DNA of 64,000 bases from NCBI GenBank assembly GCA_001600875.1, contig BCLD01000014.1:89724-153723 (forward strand). Reading direction: 5' to 3'. The stretch is from Solicoccozyma terricola (Eukaryota; Basidiomycota; Tremellomycetes; Filobasidiales; Piskurozymaceae). Each line of letters starts with the position of its first letter. The first letter of the stretch is position 1. The translations under genes were made by a program, and so were the position numbers. Below the pieces are notes generated by a model that saw only the letters and a program-made list of their open reading frames with translations, was not told where the DNA came from and ran no database searches. Below are positions 54,635 through 64,000 of the stretch, one piece after another.

Positions 54635-57600
54635 ATGGCGGCCATATCAACGAGTGGGTTGTCCATGTCCAATTATGTAGGTATTGAGAAGCGGAATGAG
54701 AGGGCCATGTGGAGCTATTACTGACGAAAGACATCTGTGACTCATATAGCAACTCGGTGAACCGCTTGGAAAGGGAGCTTCAGCCAGGGTCTTCAAAGCT
54801 CTCAATTGGCAGACGGGAGAAACATTCGCCATCAAAGAGATATCGTTGGCTGATATCCCCGCGAATGAGTTGGGTGATATCATGGTGTGTATGCTGAGCC
54901 TTGGACTTGTTCCGGGTCGCTGATGGATGAAATTATCAACGATTCGGAAAATAGAGTGAAATTGATCTGCTGAAGAATCTCATCGTGGGTGGCAATTTGT
55001 AGATCGGTCACGATTGGCAACTGATGTGGAGATGTCTGACGATGTAGCATGTCAACATTGTCAAATACAAGGGTATGTCTCGCTCGTCCGTAATGCGGTG
55101 GCCAAATCGCTAACTACTGTTCGACCTTGATTGTACAGGTTTCTTCAAGACGGCGGAGTTCTTGTACATCATCCTCGAGTGAGTTTGTACCACCACAACT
55201 TCAATTTGCAGGGCGAGCCCTCATCTCCTTCTCATGACAGGTATTGCGAGAACGGATCCCTCCAGACTATATTGAAACGATACGGCAAGTTTCCGGAAGA
55301 GCTCGTCGCGGTTTACATCTCTCAAGTACCTTTCTTGTCGCCTTTTACATCCAGCCCACACCACTGATTCCCGTTACCCCAGGTTCTCGAAGGTCTCATC
55401 TATCTTCACTCCCAAGGTGTCATCCATCGAGATATCAAAGGCGCAAACATCCTGACCAATAAAGATGGCGTAGTGAAATTAGCCGACTTTGGTGTGTCGA
55501 CCATGACGCCAGGTGTGGTGGGGTTAGATGGCGAGTTGGTAAAGAAGAGTGGAGAGGAGGTTATGAATGTCGTGGGGAGCCCTTATTGGAGTGAGTTGGA
55601 GTTTTGGCGTGGAATCGAGGAAAAAGAGGGGTAGTTATGCCTAACTGTGGATGATCGTAGTGGCGCCGGAGATCATCGAACAGAATGGAGCAACGACTGC
55701 GTCGGATATCTGGTAAGGAGGACTCTGAGCAACATCCAACAAAATGATTTACTAACATTATTGCGACGTCTTCAGGTCGGTTGGATGTGTCGTTATCGAA
55801 CTATTAGAAGGGAAACCACCATATCATGCCTTGGAACCCTTGCAAGCGTTATTCCGAGTTGTACAGGATGACAAACCTCCTATTCCCGATTCTGCGTCAC
55901 CCGTGAGTTTCATTTAGGTAAACTAAACCATTCGCACGATCTGAATTCCTCCTCCTGCCCTTCCAGATCGTCAAAGATTTTCTCTACCAGTGCTTCCAAA
56001 AGGACCCGAATCTCCGTGTGTCTGCCAAGAAACTCCTGAAGCACCCTTGGATGACCAGTATGCGCAAGCAGATGGAAGATTCCAAAGCAAAGGAAGTTGG
56101 GAGAAGTCGTCCACCGACTCCGATTCCACAGGATGAGTCGGAAAGGACTTCGCCCACAGAGTCGAACGAGAGTGCAGCTCAGCGAATACGTGTCGCAGCT
56201 ACACAACATATCAAGTCGTCTGACCTTCGACGTCGTGATCCGAAAGTAGATCAAGGCATGGCATATACAGTTGACGGCAAGGCGAAAGAAATCGCGTCTG
56301 TGGGGCTGGTGGATAAAGACGGACATGGCACAATTAGGAGTATGCCCAGACGACCTTTGACGACGGTTTACGATCAAGCTGTTCAGCGAGTACAGGAGTG
56401 GAACGAGGCATTGAATGGTGAGCGGCGTTGCGAGGAATTATTTGAGTATAACTTGATTGACGGCGCATCGCTACATAGCAAAAGGACCATCATCATTGCA
56501 CAAGAAGCTTCGCCGCGTTCCAAACAATTTAGAGAAACCCCTTCCCAAACCACCTAGTGGGTTTAAAGAAGTCGAGGCGTCCTCGTCCGGCGACTCTTTT
56601 GCTGTCCACATGCGATCCATGGCTGTGGCGGGAAAAGCACCTCGAAGTATCCTTTCGGATCGAAGTGAGATCGGCGTGGTGCTCAAACAGGCAGAAGAGA
56701 AGCCGTCGGATAATGCCAGTGTCTGGGACGACGATTTCATGGAAGGACCGGAACTAGAGAGCAAGCTGAGGAATGGTAAATCGAATCATGAACGCCTGCT
56801 CGGTTATTATGCTGACCTTGTACGGTACAGGCCGTCCCGAACATACCCATGCGGGGGAGCATCATGACAAAATGAAGACCATCAAGCCTACGCGCTCACC
56901 AGCCTCGTCCCCAATCATATCACCCCCTGTATCTCCCTGGCTGAATCGACCCCTGACGACGATACGCAAAGAGTCCAGCGACGAGGACTACTTTGACATT
57001 GAAGATGTGACTGACGCCGACTTTAGTCTGAAAGTCGCCAGCCTTCGCAAAAGAACCATCAGTCATCGGGGTCTGTATCATCCGGACGACATACGAAGTC
57101 ACGGACTGCATTCAGTCTTGGAATCCCCGTTGATGCGACGAACAGCATCAGGTGGCTCCAATCGTTCCTCTTTGATACTGCATTCGCCTACAGTGGTCAG
57201 TCCAAGTATCTCGAGGTCGCCTTCCCACCAAAGCTATCTCAAGACCTTGTCGCACGAGGACTCTGAGAAGGCCGCTGGCTTGCAAAAGTATGCCGAAAAA
57301 GATGAGGAGGATTATGATGACGTTTTCATGCCGACCGCTTGGTCCGTCGGCGGTCCCCAAAGTGAGTATTCAAAGATATCACGACCCGCCGCCAGACTGT
57401 TCCTGACCAATGCTTGACAGCTCCGAATGACGTCCTCAAGCTCAACACACGTCGATCGGACAGGTCGTGGCAAGATGAGGATGAAGACGATAGCTTGGAC
57501 CCTTTCGCAGAGATGGAAGACACCTTTGAGCAGAACGATGTGGAAACGAATCTGATGCGTGATAAGCAAGCAATGCTTTCCTCGACCGTAAATGACGCTA

Positions 57601-60068
57601 TAGAGCAGCTTCACCCTGATGCCACGAACGAAGTGTTGGCGGCAGCTGGGGAGGACCTGGTAGGTGAAGTCACGAAATACCTTAACTTTGCCCGACTGAC
57701 CCGAATGTGACTGCAGTTATCTCTCCTCGAGGGAGACCATGATCTTCAAAACCATTTCGTGAACGCCCACGGATTGTTGGCGGTCCTGGAAGTATTGGAA
57801 GCTCGTCCCAGTCGTGACATCATCCTTCTTTTGCTGCGGATCATCAATACTGTTCGTACGGGTATTGTGCTGTCAGGTTCGGATGGGTCTGATTTCGTCT
57901 CCAACTTTACAGATTGTGATCAACGACGCTGGTCTTCTCGAGTCATGCTGTCATGTAGGAGGCATTCCTGTGGTCATGGTAGGTCCAAGCACACTGTCTA
58001 GATGTCTCTTTTGGCTGTGCTTATGCATTCACGAGCAGACATTTACCTCTAAGAAGTACTCCCTCGACATACGACTGGAAGCGTCCACATTCGTGCGGTG
58101 TCTGAGCAGCAGCGCCCTCACCCTGCAGATGTTTATCTCGTGAGTTGATCGTCAGTGGGGCAAACTTCAGACTCTCACTTCGTTCATGCCAGCTGCCGCG
58201 GTCTGCGTGTTCTCGTGGAACTTCTGGACGAAGATTACGGTCTAAACAAGGACCTAGTTCTATCCGCGCTAGAGGGCATCGGCAGCGTCTTCGAGTTGCA
58301 ATCCGCCACTCCTCGAAATGACTTCTGTCGCATGTTCATTCGAGAAGGGATATCGGAACCGTTATCGACTGCACTGATCAACATCACCAAGGATTCGGAT
58401 CCGTCGCCTGCGATATCGCGATCAAAGTTCCAAGTGGTGGCGATAATGTTCCTGTTCTGCCAGATGTCGCAGTCGGATGCGAGAGTGAGGGAAGCTTTTG
58501 GTTCAAGAAGCTTCATCATGCGTGAGTACGCCTCCTGGCTACAACGACCACCTTGTTTTCCATCTCTCACATGTATACATGTTTCCTCCGTAGGACTTTT
58601 GCGATCTTGCGACTCGCTACCGAAGGACCTCTTGCTAACCTGTGTCAAGGCGATCAAACATCTTTCCACGTCGCCGAAGTTGCTCGACGTGCTGCAGAAC
58701 TCGGACGCCATCGCTATTCTTGTGCGAATGCTCCGTGATCACCTGCACGGAGCGTCTGGCAATGTAAGTCAGAACTCGGCCAATTTTGTCCATGGCTGTA
58801 ATTAACGCTTGTAACCTCAGGAAATCTGCTCTCAGCTTTTCCAATCCTTGTTCAACCTCTGTCGGCTTTCCCGCTCTCGACAAGAAGAAGCAGCACACGC
58901 TGGTCTAATTCCTTTGCTGCAGCGCGTCATCGGAGACAGTTCACCTCTCAAGGAGTTTGCTCTTCCAATCCTTTGTGACTTGGCGAGCGCCGGAAAGGCA
59001 ACAAGGAGGCTAATGTGGCAGCTGGATGGGCTGGGATCGTACTTGAATCTGCTGTTGGATGCGTATTGGAGGGTAAGTCAGGGTTTGGGTGTGAACTGGA
59101 CCGCTGTTGTTCACCCAAACCATTCTTCAACAGGTTTCTGCGATGGAAGCTATATTGATCTGGTGAGCGCCTGTCCTTTCCTACCCTCCAAGGGAGATTC
59201 CCGCTGAGTTCCGACTCCCCTAACAGGCTCCAAGATGAGACTGCGCGAGTTGAAGACACACTCCTAGAGAAGAGTTCAATCGATCGATTGCTCGCATGCT
59301 TCACGAAGGCGACGGGTGTTTCATTCGAGGGAATCCTTGAACCGTAAGCCTGCGCACATTTATTTGCTCAGCAGATAATGCACCAAAACTGAAACAACCC
59401 GCTTGTCCACGACAGCATGCTCAAGATCATGCGTACCTCGCCTCCTGTAACTCGCGCGATGGCACAAGCGCCTTTCTTCAAGCGTTTGGTCGAGGGCCTG
59501 GGTAGGAAAGCCAAACCTGGAACGAAGTTGCATTTGCTCCGCATTGTTCGAGTGGTGTGCGATAATCATCCGGAGAGGGCTAATTTGGTGGAGAAGTTTG
59601 GATTGTCAACTGTTGTTGAACAATTGGGTAGACAGGATGACGCGATCTTGGTGCGAGAGGTGAGTACGATCCTGAAACATACCCTGACATGCGCTCTGCT
59701 TGCTGATCGTGTGATACATGCAACCCACCAGCTTGCGAAAGAAATTGCACCATCTCTGGTCCCAGCTGCGACGCGATCCATCGCCAGTCGAGCAGACCTC
59801 AAACCTGAATTACGTCAAGGAATCCGTCGTGCGACGTCCGACAGTCCGATGATTGCGCTTGAACCCAAACCCGTACTTGCGCACGATAGGGATAAGAAGC
59901 AGAAGAGACGGATATCGAGAAACAAGCTGAAGTGAGTGAGGTTGTGATGATATATATGTGAGGGAATTTCTATAGCTGACGAGAGTCTTGATTGACAGCG
60001 ACATCCACTGGACGGAAAGAGACGGACAGAACGTCCCCGTCAGACGACCATCAACGAACAAACCATGA
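54635..60068 (+). CDS. cdc7: septation initiation protein kinase (Cdc7/SepH/Cdc15 type)
   Basis: An MAP3K-like kinase that acts at the spindle pole body in the septation initiation/mitotic exit network. Exon 1 is 54635-54676 ([14 protein letters not shown]), joined to [19 protein letters not shown] from 54750. Motifs follow in order: [94 protein letters not shown] and the terminal [13 protein letters not shown]. The kinase domain is N-terminal, as in S. pombe Cdc7. A disordered middle leads to a helical, ARM/HEAT-like C-terminal half (from about 57600: [40 protein letters not shown]-like repeats). The last exon reads [20 protein letters not shown], stop 60068. Many introns, several of whose edges I inferred. 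Confidence 0.88.
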
Positions 60069-60274
60069 AGTACGCCTCACGTATATGAATTGACGAAGTG
60101 TAGAGTCGAGTTGTAACGATCTAGAGACGAGTTTGCCCGAATAATACCAATTGCCCCACGGGAAAGCGCGATCTCGAGTTGAAAAACGCGCATCCGTGAG
60201 CCGGGACTTGTCGAGGACAGTTTGGAAATAATTGGGTGGTTGGATATTGAACCCCAGCTAGTGTTGCCATCATC

Positions 60275-61465
60275 ATGTTCGCCATCGGTTGCAGACAATG
60301 TGCAGCTGTCTCCGAGAGGCGAGCTGGACCTTTGGTGAGCTCTCGCTGGCTTTTAGAGAAGACGAAAGACGTCCCAGCCAAGGTTGACCATGTCCTGCTG
60401 TTCGTTCGTGGAACTCCTGGCAGGTCCGCGAAGCAGTGACTGCAAGATGCTTCGCTTCATCGTCCCGATCGCAAGCTCAGAAGAGGAAGAAAGCTGCACC
60501 GAACCCGAACGCCATGTCGCTGTCCGAAGCAGCTCATCTTCTAAAGGTGTGTCATTCCCACCGTCTGTTCAAAATTCAATTGGGACTACCCAGCTAAACT
60601 CATCCTCAACCTTTACTGTACCAGTCCCTCGAAGTATCTCGTCCATTCTCAGCATATGAAATCGAAGTGATCACTCGATTTGATAAAACTGCACCACCTC
60701 TTCGTGGACGGGTATCACTGCCTAGAGACGCAAGGAAGGATGAAGAAATTGTGCTAGTGTTTGCTGTTGGAGATTTAGCAGCTCAAGCGAAAGCTGCTGG
60801 TGCAAAGTACGTCGGTGGAGAGGATCTGATACCTTTGGTGAGAATGCCGGTTTTACTCCTCCTCCGAACCCAGGTGCAGATGCTAAACATTTCCCTCGCA
60901 TGCAGGTATTATCTGGTGAAATCTCGCCAACAAAAGTAATCTCTACACCGGATCAAGTACCCGTGATCGCTCCGAAACTCGCTCGTTTCTTGGGTCAAAA
61001 GGGGTTAATGCCAACTGCAAAGCGTGGAACAGTGAGGACTGATATCACGGAAGCCGTGAATGAAGCAAAGGGGTTGCTGGATTGGAAAGGTGATAAGCAG
61101 GGTCATGTTCGGGCTGCTGTTGCGAGGGTGAGCAGAAATGATCGGCGGTTCGTGTACATGTCACAGTTGACAAGATGGCTGATCGGTTGAGACCCGTCCC
61201 GTCTGCTCGCGGTAGATCACCTTCCCAACGGAAGATGTGGAGAACAACGTGCGGCATTTCATCAAGGCTGTGAAAGAAGGAACGAGTATTACCAGCGCGT
61301 TGGACGCTGCACCGAAGAAGAAGGGTGAGTCGGTCGGTCCGTCGGTCGGTCGGGACACGGTGACATCGGCTGACCATTCCTTTCCATGGAACAGGCTCCT
61401 CGGTGCTTCGTGTGAACCTGGGATCCACCCATGGCCCTTCTATCGAGTTGAATGATGTGGCATGA
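60275..61465 (+). CDS. MRPL1: mitochondrial ribosomal protein L1 (uL1m)
   Basis: A component of the mitochondrial large ribosomal subunit (L1 stalk). Exon 1 is 60275-60334 ([20 protein letters not shown]), then 60424-60546 ([20 protein letters not shown] ... [10 protein letters not shown]), then from 60625 [20 protein letters not shown]. The basic, Ser/Arg-rich start is a plausible matrix presequence. Core L1 motifs follow: [62 protein letters not shown] and the C-terminal [17 protein letters not shown]. The last intron splits KKK from [20 protein letters not shown], stop 61465. This two-intron 5' structure was chosen because it alone gives one frame with a targeting signal. Confidence 0.9.
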
Positions 61466-61746
61466 TAATGTCTATGAATTGAAATTGCAATAAATATCAT
61501 GTTCCACCTTCCTTTCCGCCACGTGACCGCCACTTTCACCAGCAGTCGACTGTTGTTGATGGATAGCGACAAGCGACGTCCGATGGTATTCTAGGTATTC
61601 AAGGCATTTCCACATATCCTACCCGTCCAACAGTTCAGTCGCAGACCTGCACCAAGTCACCCAGCATCTGTCAAACCCCACGTAGTAGCCACAGCCATAC
61701 ACTACCCACCGGGCCATCCCTCGTCGGACGGGAGTCATCAACCACA
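61466..61746 (+). promoter_or_regulatory. upstream region of PH-domain gene
   Basis: 281 bp. A CACGTGAC E-box-like word lies near 61520-61527. Nothing else is recognised. Confidence 0.3.
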
Positions 61747-64000
61747 ATGTCCTCATCCACTCCTTCAGCAATGAGCCCGTCCCAACCTATCCCAGTGCCT
61801 AAACCAGCACTAGCACCGAGTAAGAGTGAGATTGAGCGGAAATTATCATTACGATCGGTGTCTCCGCAGACTAGAGACAGTGCGAGGAAGATGAGCAGAG
61901 TAGGTGGATGGTCTTTTCTCCTGTCGTTGGTGGCAGTGGATGGTTTGTTAGGGCTGACGGATGGTCTTTTCGCTCTCACAGCGGTTGACAAATCCACCAC
62001 CACCAGGGTCTTTCGCTTCACCTAGTCTTACCTCGACTACAGCGCTAGGATACGATTCAGATTCCTCATACGCCTCTTCCCAACCTACTTTCCCAACCGG
62101 ACAACCATCGACCGCTTCGCCGGCCTTGTTGACCGGGACATCCGTCCGTGATACCGGCTTGAGCGCGATCGTCGAACGAGATCGAGAAGGTGTGTTGGCG
62201 CTTTCCGAAGAGGAGGAGGAAGAGGAGGAAGGCGATGAGCAGAGTGAGGAGGACGTGGGGAAGCGACCGGAGGCAGGGGAGATGAGGAAAGGTGTGGAGG
62301 GTGAGAGGGTGGTGAAGAGTGGTTATTTGTTAAAGAAGGGCGAGAGGAGGAAGGTGGGTGGTTGGTTGGGGGTTGGAGATGGTGGTAATAGCTTCTTGTG
62401 CTGACGGGGGGAGGTTGTTTTTCGATGGACAGAATTGGAAAAAGCGATGGTTCGTGTTGAGGACCGAGAAGATGGCGTATTACAAGGATGAGAGGGTGAG
62501 GCGGTGTTCTATCCTTTTAATCGTCCCTCAAAGCATCGACGATACTGACACATCCTTCCTATCCTACCAGGAATACGTTCTCTGTCGTATCCTCGACCTC
62601 CGTGACATCCACACCGTTGCTTCTGTCCAACTCAAGCGCCATCCATTCGGATTCGGCATCGTCACTCCCACGCGAACATACTACGTGGAAGCATCATCTC
62701 AAGGGGAGATGGAAGCGTGGATATTGGCGATGAATGAGGTTAGGAGGAATTTGGCGGAACAGGATGAGAAGGCTAGACAGCCACAGTCGTCGTCGTCGTC
62801 GCAGGCGGGAGTACCCACGTCGCATTCTTCGTCGATCGGAACGAATCAACAGGGAAAGTTACCTGCATTACACATCCCACGGAGAGATCCTGCCACGACC
62901 ACCTTCACGTCAACAGGAACCGTCGTCTCGACATCACGATCACCAGCGTGGACTCTGGACTCGTCGGTTGCAGCGATGGGAGGAATAGCTTCTCCCATTT
63001 CCCCGTTGACAGTTGATCGATCGAGGGAAGTTGAGGATCGAGCAACGTCAAGTCGGAGGGATCCATCTGCTTCTTCTCTATCTTCAAGTATTCAAGTCCC
63101 TCATCACGACTTGGCATTCGCACCTGATCAAATCGCATGCATAACTTCATCCGATGAAGATGATTTGTTCGTTCCACCGGAACTTATCCAACAACAGGTA
63201 CCGACGAGTCCTTCGTTGTTGACGAGTGATCGACCGCCAGCGGTGGTTGCTCATATTCAGACTGATCCGAATAAGGTGATTCTTAGTGGGTATTTGATGA
63301 AGTTGGGATTTAGAAGGAAAATTTGGAGAAAGAGATGGTTTGTGTTGACGAGTGGGATGTTGGTTTACACGAAGAGTCATATGGTGAGTCCGTTTGCCAT
63401 TCCGTCCGTCGTCCTGTTCGTCATATGCCTGTGGCGGCGGCGGCGGCGGGGCGTTTTTTTTTCTTCTCGTATTCACCAACACCCACCCACCCCTCCCCCC
63501 CCCCCTCCCCCACCCCGCTCCTCAGGACCACAAAGTCCATCGTCAAATCCCAATCTCTATAATCCTCGACGCATTAGAATGGGAACCTCCCTCCGCTCTA
63601 TTAGAAATCGATACCGGTTCCGATTCTTCCCCTGAAGCACCACGTCGACTTCCATTCTCCGTTCCCACCGCGACATCCTCTGGAGGTGGTGGTGGTGGCG
63701 GTGGTGGGGGTGGAGGGGGAGGTGGGGCAGGGGGGAAACCACGGGTCGAACATACATTCCAAGTGATTACTCCGAAACGAACTTTTAAACTGTGCGCTCC
63801 GAATGAAGAAGATGAGATCAAATGGTTGGCTGCTTTGAGGACTTTGATTAATCGAGAACGAGAAAAGAGTGGTGTTTCTCCTGGTGGGATTAATCGACAA
63901 GGTGGTGGTGGCGTTGGGTCATTCGGTGGTAGCACGCCTTGGATACAACATCATCCTCAATCGGAATACGGATTCGGCAACGTTACGTCGCAACAACAAC
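61747..64000 (+). CDS. tandem PH-domain protein, 3' end beyond window
   Basis: A phosphoinositide-binding or scaffold protein of unknown role. The start is ATG 61747 (MSSSTPSAMSPSQPIPVPKP). A disordered, acidic N-terminus (SEEEEEEEEGDEQSEED) precedes the first PH domain: VVKSGYLLKKGERRK, intron, NWKKRWFVLRTEKMAYYKDE, intron, EYVLCRILDLRDIHTVASVQ, GFGIVTPTRTYYVEASSQGE and EAWILAMNEVR. A Ser-rich linker follows. The second PH domain begins VILSGYLMKLGFRRKIWRKR and WFVLTSGMLVYTKSHM, then after an intron continues through a long glycine run to HTFQVITPKRTFKLCAPNEE and WLAALRTLINRE. Both have the invariant Trp of the C-terminal helix. The intron in PH2 ends in C-rich sequence (C11 at 63495-63505). 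The open frame continues off the window. Confidence 0.85.
63495..63505 (+). repeat. C11 tract before 3' splice site of PH-gene intron
   Basis: An eleven-C run within a pyrimidine stretch that ends at the acceptor CAG preceding DHKVHR in the second PH domain. Confidence 0.85.

Overview
This window is nuclear DNA from a filamentous or yeast-like fungus, most probably a basidiomycete and possibly a tremellomycete. The genes are protein-coding and densely packed on both strands. Each is broken by many GT-AG introns, mostly 50-90 nt, with CTNAY-type branch sites. The homologies are all fungal: a HET-C2-type glycolipid transfer protein, a Spo14-type phospholipase D, a CYP505-type P450-reductase fusion, a Cdc7/SepH kinase and glycogenin. 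I see no tRNA, rRNA, CRISPR array or intact transposon. The taxonomic call is inference, because no marker gene was searched.

Layout, left to right. The 3' end of a glycolipid transfer protein gene (+) opens the window. An unresolved stretch with intron-like signals follows at 620-1216. Then comes a long minus-strand block: a membrane-anchored TAP-like serine hydrolase, xylulokinase, the pyruvate dehydrogenase E2 subunit, an intact DUF6534 membrane protein and a broken tandem copy of it. On the plus strand follow a methyltransferase-like protein and ribosomal protein uS7 (RPS5). From 17 to 23 kb the minus strand carries two small hypothetical proteins, a four-pass membrane protein and a small secreted protein interrupted by a 100-N gap.

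From 24 to 34 kb the plus strand carries phospholipase D and an LtrA-family membrane protein. From 34.9 to 44.7 kb the minus strand carries a MARVEL-like protein, a second TAP-like hydrolase, alkaline ceramidase and a PAS-kinase-type protein kinase. From 46 kb to the end the plus strand carries the self-sufficient P450, glycogenin, a Cdc7/SepH septation kinase, mitochondrial ribosomal protein L1 and the start of a tandem PH-domain protein.

The genes are a mixed housekeeping set rather than a pathway cluster, although several act on lipids: GLTP, phospholipase D, ceramidase, CYP505 and the PH protein. The most unusual signals are non-coding. (1) A degenerate repeat family of about 25-35 bp occupies unusually long introns of two unrelated genes. 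(2) Homopolymer C tracts of 11-20 nt sit just before the 3' splice site of several introns, and these also coincide with assembly Ns. (3) A regularly spaced GCGGACAT array lies upstream of the E2 gene. (4) The second DUF6534 copy is decayed, with identifiable lesions. Gene spans below run from start to stop codon including introns. Intron positions are my reading of splice signals and reading-frame continuity.
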